Shown here: positions 35,092 through 49,071 of the stretch, in pieces
Layout: each line of letters opens with the position of its first letter
How positions within the stretch are numbered: the stretch's first letter is position 1
NCBI GenBank assembly: GCA_002914805.1
Contig: JXTB01000048.1
Span: 769,741-833,740, forward strand
DNA length: 64,000 nucleotides
Direction of reading: 5' to 3'
Source of the DNA: Parasponia andersonii
Taxonomy: Eukaryota > Streptophyta > Magnoliopsida > Rosales > Cannabaceae
Made by a program: the position numbers and the translations under genes
The notes under the pieces: model-generated
What the model was told of the DNA's origin: nothing
Databases searched by the model: none
The model's input: the letters and a program-made list of their open reading frames with translations, nothing else

Positions 35092-37620
35092 TAACATTTT
35101 GTTTTCTAATTTGGAGTGAGTGGACATTTTCATAAATAATAGTTTCTAAAGTAGGTCATTAAGAGGGGTTTTACAAAATTTAATAATATTCTCATGGTAA
35201 TAAAAGAGATTCACTTGTACGTGTTATCAAAAACTAACCTTCATTATCGATTCATATATATAAAATGACTTAGATTTTTCCGCTCATCTTTCTCATTGAA
35301 CCCTAGCACTTGCTAACCACCGCCACCACCCCTTACCATGCACTCACATGAGCACCAACCCCAACCATCCACCCCACCTGCCTGTTCTACCCTCGCAATA
35401 GCAGTAAATAAACTCTGCAAAAACTCACCACAAAATTGCCGTTGATAACCTATGATGTCTCATATCCTATGTTGATTCCCCCAGATCACTACTCTCTAAC
35501 TCCAACTCTAAGCTTTAGTTCGTCAGAGTCCCCTTCCTCTCATCGTTGGATGCTTACGAATCATAATCCTAAACCTAAAATCTAGATCTAGGTTTTTAAC
35601 TAAAGTTGAAATGTTTTTTTACTGTACATGGTCGAGTCTTGCTTTCAACCATGCTTAAATATGCCCAGGAATTTTTTTTATTTTTTTTTTTGGAGTATTC
35701 AGTCGGATCGGGATTTTATTGGAACTAGTGACATGGGGAACAAGTTTGGAATTTCGAATTTTTTATTAAAATAAAAGGTATAGTTTTTAAATGATTTATA
35801 CTTTTCTTTTCCTTTTTCCTTTTCATTCATTGTATGGTTTTAAAAAATGTCAAAATTGATAATCCAATTGAAACAATATAAGAATTTAAATTTTAAGAAA
35901 TTTATACCAAATACCCGTTTTGTGCTCCATATTTTACTAATGCTTTTTTTAAAAAAAAATTTGTATCAAAAATACATATTTTTGTGGTATATATTTCATG
36001 TGTAAAATGTGTGATATTTTCAATATAACTTTTACTTATGATTTTCATTTACATTGTAAATTTATACCTATAGTAGATTTTGAAATATATATTAATTTTA
36101 AATTATAATTATTACTCATAAAACAGGTATATATGAAAATAAAATAAAAATAGATATTCTTAGAAATATGCTTAAGAAAGCATATATTTATGAACTTTTC
36201 TCTTAAAGTTTTTAGAAAACTAACAGTTTTATTAAAAAAAAAATAGTATTGATTAAAGTCATCCAATGAAAATGAGAAAAAGCAAAACAACAATATAGAT
36301 ATTTTGGAAAAAAATTATAATTAAATAAAGGAATGTCAAATTACTCACAACCAAAAGTGACCATGACCCACTTCAACGGAGAATTAGAGTGTGTATCTTT
36401 TGTTTCATATGTAATTTAGTTTACGTACCGAATATATTAATTGTTATATTAGATATGTTATTATTTTATATATATCAAATATTTTGCTACAATATATCAA
36501 ATTTGATCATTCTTGAGAAGAGCACATAAATAAGATTAATTTGGATTAGAATAATTTTTTGCGCACTTTTTTAAAAATGATATTTTCGAGAATATCAAAA
36601 ATATATTTACCACGAAAATTTTCTAAATAATAATTTTTTAATAATCAATAAGTACTGAATTTATGGTCAAGAAATCCCTGACATTCCTAAAAATGCACAA
36701 AAAAAAATGCCATTTTCTCATCAGTTTTTTGCGATAAGACCCAACCTCACTTCCTCGATGGAGCTGGGATTCAATACCATGTAAGCTTGGGCCTTGACAA
36801 ATTTACAACTTGGACTAATTTTGGAGCCAGAAACGTGTTAGTGAAGATCAAGGAAAAGAAAATACCCCCCAAAAAAATCGTAGTTCATGTCTGTTTTTAC
36901 AATTTTTTTTTTTAAATTTCCATTTCTCTTTTTTTAGTACAGCTAAAAGTCGGAATGTATTAATTTTTTTATACTATGTATATCAATTGACATACTAATA
37001 TCCTGCTTATATACTAATTAACTATATCAGTTTTTATACCGAATAAATTAGTTTTTAAACTTACTAGATCCAATTTATGTATTAAGAATATCGATTTGTA
37101 TATAATGCTGACTGATGAGTAAATCTGTTTTGTACTTGATTTATCAACTTATATATTTGATTATCGTGATTAAAGTTTGAAAAACAGATATTTATTTTAA
37201 GGGTCCAAAGTTCAACCACTCTGCGAAAAGTTAAAAAAAAAAAAAAAATTACTGCATTTTGCCTAAGAATAATGATAAGCCAACTTTTATCGATCCCACT
37301 TTTTTAATGCCACATTAGTTCTAATTATATGATACCTGAATTGTCATCGTACGTACGTCGTACAGTTAGTGAATAATTTTAAAAATAAAAAAATAATAAA
37401 TATTATTAAACTTATTTATAGTAAATTTTAATTCACTGACGAGATCTTACTCCGTTTTTTTTTTTTTTCTTTTTCTTTTTTTATACTTAAAAGCCCCAGT
37501 TATAGAACTACTCCATACCACATGATACTTCAAATCAAACGTTGTCGTTTGTGGAGTTATCCGGCGTATATCTGGTCCGTTGTCGTTGCTAGATGGACCA
37601 ACAGTGGATATTGTATCTTG
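35092..37620. other. AT-rich intergenic spacer
   Basis: No gene recognised. Short AT-driven ORFs only (for example 36045-36293). A C-rich stretch at 35310-35400 (CCACCGCCACCACCCC) stands out but has no open frame of note. Confidence 0.55.
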
Positions 37621-37636
37621 GAGCCCAATTACCTTC

Positions 37637-37660
37637 GGGCCCATAAGAGTAAAACCCTAG
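37637..37660 (+). promoter_or_regulatory. Site II-like element and telo-box upstream of the NHL gene
   Basis: GGGCCCA (37637-37643) is followed by AAACCCTAG (37652-37660). TCP-bound GGGCCC/TGGGCY elements paired with telo-boxes (AAACCCTA) are typical of plant promoters active in dividing cells. They lie about 170 bp before the ATG. Confidence 0.6.
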
Positions 37661-37826
37661 GGCTAAACCCCAAGCCAACTCCAACCATTAAGCCCTGCGA
37701 TGCCACTTCCGATTCAACGCCGGTGAAGAAAAATCAAAATCTCAGGCACGGAGCTTCAACTCCAAGTCTCCAACAACAATTGGCATTCTCTAATTTTATT
37801 CAATAAATAAAATATTTCAGACAAAA

Positions 37827-40800
37827 ATGGCGTTTAGACTTCGGCGCTTGAGAGAAACCTCAAGGCTTTTGACCCCAAGTTTCTCAGGTATTCCTTCTTC
37901 CCAACTTACATTTAGCTGAATTGGTTTCAGTCTTTTTCTCTGATGGGAACCTGAAATCAGGTATTGGTTAAAATATTTTTTTTGGGGTATATATTAGCTT
38001 AAGAATTGTTTTATTTGATATGAAATGATTTTTGGGTTTGGTCAGGTAACGAATACAAAAAATGTAGACCAGCTCAAAATTGGTGGGCTTTATCTAGAGT
38101 TCCTCGGTCGCATGTCCTGGACAGAATAAGCAGAAGAATTTTACCCACCGAATTTCATTTTCAACGGTAATGATAATCCAATTTCTGGGGATTTTTTTTT
38201 CCCAATTTCTGAATTATCTGCTATTGAAAGAAAACTGGAATTTGTGATGTTTGCTTCCGGGGTTCTTTCCTTTTCAGAGTGAGTGAAATGGGTTTGTGTA
38301 GATTTCTGTTTAGATGAGTTTAATATTTGTGGGATAATTTGGGGCCTTGCTTTTTCAGAAGCTTTGGTACCTTTCATAACTTCTAAATGGCAGTCTTTTT
38401 CAGGTTCTCATCTGCGTCCAAATTGCCAAAGAAGTCCCCCTTAGAATTTGATATTGTATCATTCATTAAATCCTGTTTAAATCAACATGAAGGTATTAAC
38501 TCATTTCATTTTATTTTGATGGCACATTTTTATGGTTACTCATTAATCAAGTCCTTTATTTACTGGTAAGTAAAGATTTTTTTTTTTTAGTTGTTTGGTA
38601 CTTGTGGGAAGAGTTGCATCAATGGATGCTTAAACTGCATAGTTTTCCAAGAGTATCTTTTCGAAATACTTCTCCAATAGTTAGGCTGGTGTGATATATT
38701 CTGCACATATATTGAAACACGGAACAAATTTAGGAGAATGATTCACTTTGGTTATAAAACTGGCAGATTTTATAAAGAATGATGGAATTGATGATTCCAT
38801 GGACATGTCATTCGAATTTTTTTCTTGATTTTTATTCGGTTTCTGTTAATATGAAAATGCAGGTCCTAATCATTGTTGGTTGAACAAATTTGAGGGGACC
38901 AATAATTTTTCTGAAAGAAATGGAACTTTATTGGTTATCGCTGGACAATTTTCTGAAAGTTCTTTAACCAATTCCTTTGAAACTGTGATATTTTTTGAAA
39001 AAGTAAAGTTACTTCAGCAAAGGTAAAGAAATATTATCTGAACTTTTCATTTCCCCTGAAGAGCTTTTAGTTAGAATATTCGTACATATTCTAAGTGCTC
39101 TCTATTTCTTTCATTGTTCCTTTGGAATATTGTTGCAGATTTCCTCAGCTCCACATTATTGGTTTTCAGTCTGGCAGTTTAATTTGTTCTGCCGCTAAAA
39201 GAAGTAACTTAGTTCAATTAATAGTGAAAGAGAACATTACATTTCCCATTTTGTTATCTAACAGGAACTTTTCTGAGGTAAGTACAATCTTTAGTTAATA
39301 TTGACTATTACTTTTTATGTTTGCACATTTGTGTTGTGGCAGATGCTAAGTAATACAAGGTAAACATATTTAGTCTTTAAAGTACTAACAGTTTGATGTT
39401 TGAAGTCGTATTTGATATTTGGAAATAGAGATACTTCAAATGAACATATGTTTGATTTTCTTTAGTGCCTCTTAAAGAATTAATTGAGTTGCCCTTTTAT
39501 TGTTTGTTATTTGCTACTTACTTTTCAATATTAACAGATATCCTTATAGTTGGTACTCTATGTTAATTGCTTTTAAGTCTGTTTATGTCGACAGGTGGGG
39601 AATGGGGCATGCTGTATTTTATTTAAAGACTTTAGGAATCCGGTTTTTCATCATGAGAAGGGCCTTGATTTTGATGTTCTTCATAAAGGTAAACATACCA
39701 TGCATGTAAATGACAATGCTAGTTTTAGCTTCTTTTTTTTTTTTTTTTTCAAAAAAGGTTTAGCTTTATTGCTTTTGTGTTAATTACTTTTTATTGAACC
39801 TGAATATATTTTGCATTTCGGCATATGCACAAGTATGTGAACTTGTATGAACATGCATCATGTCTGATTATCCGTTTTTTTTCTTTTTTTGTTTAAATCA
39901 TTATTGCTCTTATGCAGCTGTTGAGGAGTTGCATGTGCAGCACAATGGGAAGTCTAAGGCACCTAATAACTTCAAAGACACTAGTTCAAAGCAAGATGAG
40001 ATCATCATAGAACCGAATTTATGTTCCATGCAGAACTTTCTCTTTTACTTCCCAGGTATTGTGCTTTGCATAAATTTTCTTACTTATATGCTTTTGCCAT
40101 TATTTACTGTTGATGTTTTGGCAACAACTTTACAACCTATTGTAGTATGTTGGTTTCATACAATTTATAATTAAATACAGAATTCTAGCATTGGTATGGC
40201 CTTTGACAATGCATTTGAGATGGTCAAATAATGTAAAAATCCCAAATCAAAACCAGCCAAAATATATAGGTACATGAAACAACACAAACAATACATGAAA
40301 TATTCGGTTCTATTTTGTTTTGGTTTATTATACATAACTGATATAGCTTTTTTCTTAATGTCTGTCATGTTTTAAACGTCAGAACTATGCAATGACTACT
40401 TTGTATTCCCTTATCCTTTTTTTTTTCCCTTTTTATTTTGTAATTCAACAGGGTTCTTTCCCCTCCCCCTCGTGTGAATGCTGTATTATAATAAGATTTA
40501 GTATTTACTTGTGTAAACAATTTGACGGTACTTCGTTTCAGGATGCATCTCTGCAGATGAAAGTGGGAATCGCCTATTTGTTTCTGACAGCAATCATCAT
40601 CGGGTTATCATATTTAATGGCAATGGAAAGATTCTGGACTGTGTATGTATGGATAATCTATGCATTTAAGCTAAACTGCAATGTAGCTCATGTACTTCTT
40701 TTTGTGTTTAATAAGGTCCAATGAGGAGAAAAAGCATATGGCCTCTTCTATTTTAGTTGTCTGTGAAAGTAGTCATCTTGCTTATACACTTAGAAAAAAA

Positions 40801-43336
40801 GTTGAACCAGTTGAATTTTTGGGTTTTTAAGGTTTCCATTCCAAACCAAGACATTACTAGTATGTAGTGCTATTATGTGTGGTAATCTACGGGTCCTTCA
40901 TTTGTCTTGTCAATTTGTGACTGGTTAGAAACCAGGGGTGTTACATGGTATTAGTATGTTTTCCTTACATTGTTTATTTGTCAGATTGGTTGTTCTCCAG
41001 GCTTTGAGGATGGTGAATTTGAATCTGCCAAATTGATGCGCCCAGCAGCCTCATTTTATCATGACGCTGAAGATTGCTTGTATCTTGTTGATTCAGAGGT
41101 GCTTTGTTGACTTGTATTGCTAATCTTGTTTTCTAGTTTGTAATGAATGTTGCTGAGTACCATACTTTACATATTTCTGTCACTTACCAATTTACTTGTG
41201 GGGATCCAACTAAGAATCATGCCATCAGGAGAGCAGATTTGGGCAGGCGGGTTCTAGAGACTCTTTCTCCCGCTAGCAGTGCTAATAAGAAGAGTTATCA
41301 ATTTTGGACGTGGATCAAGGACAAGCTGGGTTTGAGAAGCAATGCTAATACGGAGCCCGAAGCACATGATACCGAAACACTTGTCTTCCCTTGGCATCTA
41401 ATAAAATCAGCTGATGATAATTTGTTAGTTATAAACCGAAGGTAAAACCCGATTATTAATAAAGATATGACCAGAAAATTCGTCTCATTCTAATTAGAAA
41501 GCAAAAATAATTCTGCTGGTCAAATCAGAGAAGTGGTGTATAATTTGTAAAGGACACCAATATATATTACTTCTTTGAAAGTTCTTAGTAAAGGAACATC
41601 AAACACTTCAGTGTTTTCAGTAATCTCAAACCAACAATGGGAATATTGTGCTTTTTGTGTATGTGAAATACCACGTTTGGTAACACTCTGGTTAAAAATA
41701 TTCCCTAAGAGTTTAGTGAATGGTTATCTAGTATGGTTTGACAAGTGAATTGCATTCAATATGACCTTAATGGTTAATGCCTCATTAGGCTTGTATGTGA
41801 CAGCTAATTTAATTTATTTGGTCATTTTTTCAGCTTTGAAACTATGTGGACGGTAAATTTGGCCTCAGGGGAGATAGAGGAAGTTATCAAAGGTTTGATT
41901 TTTTTTTTCTTTTCGCAAATAACATTATAGGTAATTATATCTAATACTAAACTATTATCATAAAAAGGTTTTTCGAATATGTTGGAGATATGTAGAGAGC
42001 AGTTCTTGGAGAAAGTATCCCTCTTGAAACAATTGCCAGTTGATTGGTCGCAACAGCGAGCTTATGCTACCTGTGCATCAGATGAGCTCCCATATGCTGG
42101 TCTCATTTCTTCATTAACAACCTTTCATAATCAGATAATCATATCCGACATGGGTACTGCATTTTAATGGATTATTTTCTTTCTGCCTCTTTATTTTGAT
42201 TGATTATATCACGTTTATATCCTATTGTTTTCTCATTTTATACGTTCTCGAAGTTGGACAGAGCATTGTGAAATTAAGTGAAGACTCTAGAGTCTTTTCA
42301 AACATCCAATTTTCAAATTTTGGGATTCTTGGATTGCCATATTGGTTGTCACCACGTCTAGAGAGAGCGTATGCTATGTAAGTATGTTTACATTTTATTT
42401 CTTTCCATTCTGGACTTCTTAAATGAATCTCCTTTTGTCCCAGTATTTCTGTCTTATGTAGGCACCTGTGTATGCTATTCTTAATATACCATGTTATTTT
42501 TTCATGCCTATAGTTGCAAATCTTGAATTTGTTTCACTCTGTACCGAACTAATTTTCCAAATTTTTGGTTGATTTTTCAGTTCTGGTGGACGTCAGGGAA
42601 CAGAGATTGATCATCTTCAGCGTTTTAGTTTGCTGCCCGGTATTTTGCTTATGATGGTTGGATGAATTTGATTTTTTTCGTTCCTTAGTTGTCGATAGAT
42701 CTTACTCTTCTGTGAGATTAGTGTTTATTCTCCCTTTTATATGTTTCTTTGTCGATAGATCTCACTATTTTCTGTTAGATTAGTGTTAAATCTCACTTTA
42801 TTATTTATGAAATTCCTTAGTTATGTATTGAACTACGTTCTCTAAAGCTATACCAACACATTCACGTTAGAATGGAATTATCATCTTCCACGAGAACCTT
42901 TTTTGAGAGTGAGTACCATTTTCACAATGCTGAAGAATGGAGTTTAGAGGAATCCTTTAATTTTCGCTTGTCTCAGATGAGCAATGCTCTGCAAGTTTCT
43001 TGCCAAACTCTTCCTTTTACCACCCACAACCTCCTCAACCCCCAAAACCAAAGAAACAGTCATCCACTCTCAATTTTGGTGCTTCTTGTCTAGAATTATG
43101 GTCTTGCAGCTAAGACCAATTTTCTAAGGGTTTATCAGCTTTTTTATAATCGTGGGTATTGATATTTGTTACAGGTAAAGTCAATGTACAGTTAAATGTG
43201 AGCTTTTCTGTGGATACTGAACTTGTCGAACCATTACAAGATGGCTGTATATGGTGTCAGGCGAGAGGAGTTGCTACTATAGTGTCAGAAGAAGAATCAG
43301 AAAAGGTTCCTACCTTTCAGAGTTCGTGTGTGTGCA

Positions 43337-43370
<34 letters not shown>

Positions 43371-44100
43371 ACAGATTGACTATAATTGTGGCTGCATTTG
43401 GAGGGGGGATAGTCATCCCCCATATGTTTTGCTGGTATTTTGTTTTCGATAGCTTAAAGAGCCTTTGATTCATGCAGGTTGGTTCTGCCCAAAAATGGTA
43501 TGATGAGCTTGATACTCTTGTCTTTACTAGTCCTGAATCTGAAGCTGGTGATGAGCACGAGGATAAAGTTTCGGGCATCAAGTTTCAAAATGATAAATTC
43601 CAAATTAGTACTGCTGTCAATACTAGTCCTGGAACAAGTGAGGTATGCAGATCTATTTTCTTCTGCTTCTCTCACATCTTCGTTTTTTTCCCTCTGGTGG
43701 AAGTCACAAAATATCTGGAGTATGCTTTAATGTTTCTATGTTTCATAGATTTTTTTTTTTTTTTTTACTAATTTCCGTTCCGGTTGTCATGCAGGTTATT
43801 ATAAATGCAGCTCTGTACTTGAGACTAAGAAGACAACCGGACCAACCAGATGATCATCAAGAGAAATACGCGGCAAGGATAGTGGATTTGTTGAGCTCAA
43901 GGAGAAGCGGAAAGATGGAAAGAGATGCTTGCATTCAGTTCTTGTTAAAATCAAACAGGGACTTGAGAGATCTCATTTTCATGAAACCTCTACAAGTTAG
44001 GATAAAATTGGATAGCTTTGATCACCCAAAAGCGGATAATGGAAGAGATGTCATCTTTACTGAATCCTCCATTGAGGTCAATGTATCTCTTAATTCATGA
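37827..44100 (+). CDS. NHL-repeat domain protein, 17 exons
   Basis: Exons: 37827-37887, 38046-38166, 38404-38492, 38873-39022, 39139-39277, 39595-39688, 39918-40055, 40542-40642, 40985-41098, 41215-41441, 41834-41892, 41968-42153, 42254-42377, 42581-42639, 43175-43315, 43478-43642 and 43795-44100. They total 2,274 nt (757 residues), all phases closing. The Arg-rich, acid-poor N-terminus (MAFRLRRLRETSRLL) suggests mitochondrial or plastid import. Exons 8-10 encode NHL beta-propeller blades (LFVSDSNHHRVIIFNGNGKI, then CLYLVDSENHAIRRADL). The second half is acidic and ends in a region without recognised motifs. NHL blades normally bind partners; no catalytic function is visible. It resembles the Arabidopsis NHL protein I recall as EMB1974 (At3g07060), but that is from memory. 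Confidence 0.9.
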
Positions 44101-45089
44101 TAATTTCAGTTGCAAAACTGCACATTTTTGTGATAATTCCTATATCTCATTGGTGTTGTAATGTTGTATCATTCATTGGTGATCACTAGATTAGGTTTCT
44201 TCGTATTCGTATTCGAATATTATACATGACTGAGTGCATTTTCAGTCTACACAGGCGTAGAAGGAATCATAAAACATATATTTATTTCGAGTTAAATTGT
44301 CAAGGTCGTTGAGATTGAAAAATAAATAATATACAAAGGTTTCTGGGTTTTTTTTTTTTATCAAATGCCTATTTTATACTGTATTAAGATTCTCATCTGG
44401 CTTTGTTATTTGTTGGCATCTGTAGACAGGAAATGAGAAAAAATCATTCTCAACTAGTTTATGCTTGTCTTCGCAATCATACAAAGAAATTGTTCGCGAT
44501 CCGTGAAATTAAGGGAATCGCTTTTGGGATTTATATCATTTAAAAAAAGTTATGAGTACCTAATTAGCTTTTCCATAAAGTAAAACAAGACCTCCCCAAA
44601 TTATAGTGGGGTTTCATCATCAAACTCTTGTATCATTCCTTCACGTTCAATTTTTCCTATTGGGATAATGCTAATGATGTCAAGTCCTTAAGTCACGGGT
44701 AATGATTTCAGATTGTAAAGAAGCACGAGCGACTACTCAACCACATGATTCTGTCTCAACCAAATAGGGTCAACTAGATTGACAATCCAACCCTTTTCAA
44801 GGCTACTTCTCTTCCCCTATGCCCTTTTAGTTTCTTTGTAATTAACCGCACCCCACCATGATAATTAACTACCCCATGAAACAACACAAAATACATGACA
44901 TAATAAAAGCAACTACTTTTGGCCGTTGTAGTAACCCCCATTACCCACCAGTAAAGTGAATTAATCTTATTCCAATATTAAAAAGGGTATTGCTAGTGGT
45001 CGAATGCTTAGCCAGTTAGCAAGTCACAACACACTTTCTATATAATATATCGAGGTCTAGAGTTCAAATGTCGACCCTAAATTCCTCTC
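44101..45089. other. Spacer between NHL and plantacyanin genes
   Basis: No gene. Around 44990-45075 the sequence GCTTAGCCAGTTAGCAAGTC ... AGAGTTCAAATG faintly resembles Pol III A and B boxes of a tRNA-derived SINE, too degenerate to call. Confidence 0.5.
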
Positions 45090-45097
45090 TATATAAA
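45090..45097 (+). promoter_or_regulatory. TATA box of the plantacyanin gene
   Basis: TATATAAA lies 87 bases before the ATG at 45184, a normal distance allowing a leader of about 55 bases. Confidence 0.75.
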
Positions 45098-45183
45098 CAA
45101 GTTAAGCGTCAACATAGCACACTTCATACACCGGAACACTTTCTTTTTTAAGTCCTAAAATTTGTTGTACTCCTTGAGCAAGA

Positions 45184-45700
45184 ATGTGTAGGGTACAGGG
45201 AAGATGCAGTGCAATAGCAGCCACCATTCTAGTTTTGACTCTCTTTCTTTCATGTGTGACTGCTAAAGCCACAACCTATGTGGTTGGTGGTAGCTCTGGA
45301 TGGTCATATAACGTTCAGAGCTGGACCAAGGGGAAGAAGTTCAAAGTTGGCGATGTACTTGGTAATATTTACATCATATTATAACATTTTTGGAGTTGTT
45401 TTTTTCTTTTCCCTTTTTTTTTTCCCCTTACATGATCATCAATTCAATTTCAATTTCTTGTTCTTATTATTATTATGATCATTTTTACCGGGGGTAACAG
45501 TTTTCAACTACGACCCTAGTCTTCACAACGTGGCCGTGGTGGACTCAAATGGCTACAAAAGTTGTGCATCCACTTCGAGCTCTCAGGCGTATAGTAGTGG
45601 AAAAGACAAGCTGAAATTGTCCAAGGGGCAAAACTACTTCATCTGCAGCGTCCCTGGCCACTGCGACAGCGGACTCAAGCTTGCGGTCAACGCTTCCTAA
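45184..45700 (+). CDS. Plantacyanin (basic blue copper protein) with Leu at the axial ligand position
   Basis: Two exons, 45184-45361 and 45501-45700, total 378 nt (125 residues). Residues 9-27 form a signal peptide (AATILVLTLFLSCVTA); the mature part starts near TTYVVGGSSGW and has the phytocyanin fold motifs. Type I copper ligands are His68 (SLHNVAV), Cys108 (FICSVPGHC) and His113. The usual axial Met, in HCxSGMK of plantacyanins, is Leu118 here (HCDSGLKL). Cys81 and Cys114 form the expected disulfide. There is no Pro/Ser-rich or GPI tail, so the product is a small secreted cell-wall protein. The intron sits at the conserved phytocyanin position (after GDVL). Known members act in pollen-tube and reproductive-tissue development; the role here is inferred only from family. 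Confidence 0.95.
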
Positions 45701-46722
45701 ATCCAGAGAGAGCTTATAAATCAGAGACTTGTCTTTGTTTCAACCCTTATGATCACAATTATATATCTTGTTGCTATAGATTATATATATATGTGGTGGT
45801 GTTGATCCTATAAATTAAGACTATTTAGCTACATGTAACATGTAACGTTGTTGGATTGTAATGACTTGTCAACATATATGTATAAGCCAAATGATTGTGC
45901 TTGTTGTATAATTAATACAATGTTTTCAGAGTTAGTACTTCCTCTTTTTTAAAAATAATAATATTGGAGTAGAGGAAGCTTAGATATGGAACCCCATTAT
46001 TACCAAAAATAAATAAAACATGCATGCATGCCATTGCCGGCCTATATATGCGCTTTCATGAAAATATACGAACGTTATTGGCACGTTATTGCTCTTAGAC
46101 TTGGCCATGCATAGTGATGATCAGCATGAACAATAACCTCTCTTTCTTATCAAGTTCGGTCTTCTTAAGCATAACTATTTTTGCCTCTTTTTTTTTTTTT
46201 GAGTAATATATATGTTAATGAATGTACGGCATGCATATATTTAGGAGAAGCTAAATAAACAAACTAAACTTGATTTTGGTTTCCCATGTTTTTCTCCCTC
46301 GAATAACTTTTTCAACGTTCCTGTGGTTTCCTCTGTCCCCATGTTATGCGGAAACTCCAAAGAAAAAGTTAACCCATTTTCGTTACTAGCTTTTGCTGAA
46401 AAAAAAAAATAAAATTGGCTGCTTTTCGAATCTTCTCCTTTGTGGAACAACAGTCTATCGTCAAAGCAACTTATTTTTGGTCGGGTCGGGACTGGTTTTT
46501 CATGTTCAGGTGTTACTATGTTCTTCTGTCCATGAAATCTCCTCTTTTTTTTTTTTTTCTTTCAAATTTTTCGAGAAGCAGTTTGAGATTTTTATGAAAA
46601 AAAACTATAAAGCAAAAGTTCTTTAAGCCTGGAAATTAAAATCCAGGATTTCAGGGGTCAAAAAACAAAAGAATATAAGATATAATAATACATAATTCTA
46701 TAGAGAATATAACATACACGAA
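45701..46722. other. Spacer between plantacyanin and kinase genes
   Basis: The first ~230 bases are the plantacyanin 3' region (AATAAT signals). The rest contains T-rich tracts and the kinase promoter/leader. ORFs at 46241-46626 look random. Confidence 0.5.
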
Positions 46723-49071
46723 ATGAGCTGCTTTTCGTGCTTTCAACCAAGTAAGAAGAAATCAGCCAAGAGATCAATTAGCCTAATTAGAAGACCGGGG
46801 CAGACACCCGTAGCTATTCCCAGGAAAGAGCCCAACATTGTTCCACAACCCCGGCCTTCAGGTAAGATTTAAACTAAAATGTAGCACCATTCTAGCAATT
46901 ATTACCCAAGACAATACTTGATAGATTTTTTTTTTTTTTTTCATTTGGGCAAATCACATCTTCATTTTTCTTTTTTCTTAGTTTTTCCCAACTTATTACT
47001 TGTTTTGATTTTGTTGGTTTTTGTCCTTGTTTTGTATTTTGTAGAAAACCCAAAACCAAAATCCCCACCAAAAATTGAAACCACCACCACAAACAGCAAC
47101 AACAACAATAACAATAAGGATACCAATAAAGAAGTAGCAGCTTCTGGGAACAACAACATTGGTGCACAAACTTTCACATTCCGAGAATTGGCTACAGCCA
47201 CAAAGAATTTCCGGCAAGAGTGTTTGGTTGGTGAAGGTGGATTTGGAAGAGTTTATAAAGGCCGGCTCGAGAAAACTGGCCAGGTAAAATTTCAAAAAAA
47301 AAAAAAAAAAAACAGAAAAAAGAAAAAAAGAAGAAACAAAAAAAATCCTTTTTTTTTTTTTAAGAACAGTATTATTGTCAGTCGTCATATTATAGTCATC
47401 TGTTGAGGTGGGACTCACCTCAACAGAGAAATCATTTTAGTTACTTTACTAATCAAGTTTATTAAACTAGTTCAGGTTGTAGCGGTTAAACAACTTGACA
47501 GAAATGGATTACAAGGAAACAGAGAGTTTCTAGTTGAGGTTTTGATGTTGAGCTTATTACACCATCAAAATCTAGTCAACCTTATTGGGTATTGCGCTGA
47601 TGGAGATCAGAGACTTTTGGTCTATGAATACATGCCATTGGGATCTCTAGAAGACCATTTATTGGGTACCTAAAAAAATTCTCTCTTCCATCTAAATAGT
47701 GCCAAAATTGAAAACTTTCATAACTAGTTCTCTCATTCATTGCATGTGTTGAGATTTTTCAGAGTTCCCACCGGGCCAAAAGCCATTAGATTGGTACAAA
47801 AGAATGAGAATAGCTCTAGGGGCAGCCAAAGGTTTGGAGTATTTGCATGACAAGGCCAATCCTCCTGTGATCTACCGAGATTTGAAGTCATCCAACATTT
47901 TGCTAGACAAGAGTTTCAATGCCAAACTCTCGGATTTTGGGCTGGCCAAGCTTGGGCCTGTGGGAGATAAGACTCATGTCTCTTCAAGGGTAATGGGAAC
48001 CTATGGATATTGTGCTCCCGAGTACCAGAGAACAGGTCAGCTCACGCTTAAGTCGGACGTTTACAGTTTTGGTGTCGTTTTGTTGGAGCTAATCACTGGA
48101 AGGAGAGCCATTGATACCACCAAACCAAGCACAGAGCAAAATCTAGTTACTTGGGTAATTTCACAAATATACTTTGCTTATTTCTTCTACCCTCATATTA
48201 TACATCTCGGATACCCTCACAGCATATACATCAATTAATCTTAGTAGTAAGAGAAATTCCTTTAGTAACATCCTTTTGCCTTAGTACTGCCACAATCAGA
48301 AATTTCGAGAAACACATTCTTTTTTCAAATCAGGATCATTAATGTAAAACTCACGACGATGAGATTCATACTAACCAACAGTTTTACCAGTAGAACAAAT
48401 TAATGTAGATTTAATTAAACTGTTGAAGAGTATAGAACATTGTTGGCTACTAAGTGGGTCGGGTTAGATTATAATAAGTTTGTTGGTACTTCCAATGGCC
48501 ACTTTTAATGTAAGACATACTATATCGAACCTCAAATTATGCAATAATTAATCTTAAGGTACAATTACTAGTAGCATAGTTTCAATGAAAACCTCATCCC
48601 ATTAATCATTTGGGATGAGCTGGTTTGGTTTGAATGTATCTGAAAAAACTTGGATCGTCCAAAGTGTAATGTATGTTAGTTTTGTTATATGATCAGGCAA
48701 ACCCAGTATTCAAAACACCTCAAAGGTACCCAGAATTGGCAGATCCACTTCTCCGAGGAGAATACCCAGTGAGAGGATTACATCAAGCGGTTGCAGTTGC
48801 TGCCATGTGTCTCAACGAGGAACCCTCAGTTCGTCCCCTCATCAGTGACGCGGTCACGGCTCTCAGCTTCCTCGGGACCAGTCCCGGTGCCACAGCTCAC
48901 ACCTCTTCCCCTTCTTCTTCTCCGCCGTCCGATCAAAATGGCAGATCACAACAGGATGAAGACAGACTGTTACAGGAACGCCAACGAGCCGTACAAGAAG
49001 CCATAGAATGGGGCTCCACTTCTAGGCACAACAATGGCAAATCTCGATTCGGAAGTGCTTCTTCATTGTGA
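46723..49071 (+). CDS. Receptor-like cytoplasmic kinase, RLCK-VII/PBL type
   Basis: Five exons: 46723-46861, 47045-47283, 47476-47665, 47763-48154 and 48697-49071, total 1,335 nt (444 residues). The N-terminus [13 protein letters not shown] has clustered cysteines and lysines, suiting palmitoylation for plasma-membrane anchoring; there is no Gly2, so no myristoylation. Residues 60-80 are Asn/Thr-rich. The kinase domain has the glycine loop [11 protein letters not shown] (109-119), Lys131 in VVAVK, catalytic YRDLKSSN (Asp229), SDFGLAK (Asp247) and an activation loop ending [11 protein letters not shown], typical of RLCK-VII. The HRD position reads YRD, as in many PBLs, and is compatible with activity. 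The C-terminal tail is Ser/Pro/Gln-rich. Family members relay signals from pattern-recognition and hormone receptor kinases. I cannot say which PBL it is. Confidence 0.95.

Noticed and set aside
44990..45075. Possible tRNA-derived SINE
   Set aside because: A and B box resemblance is weak, with no poly-A tail or target duplication found.
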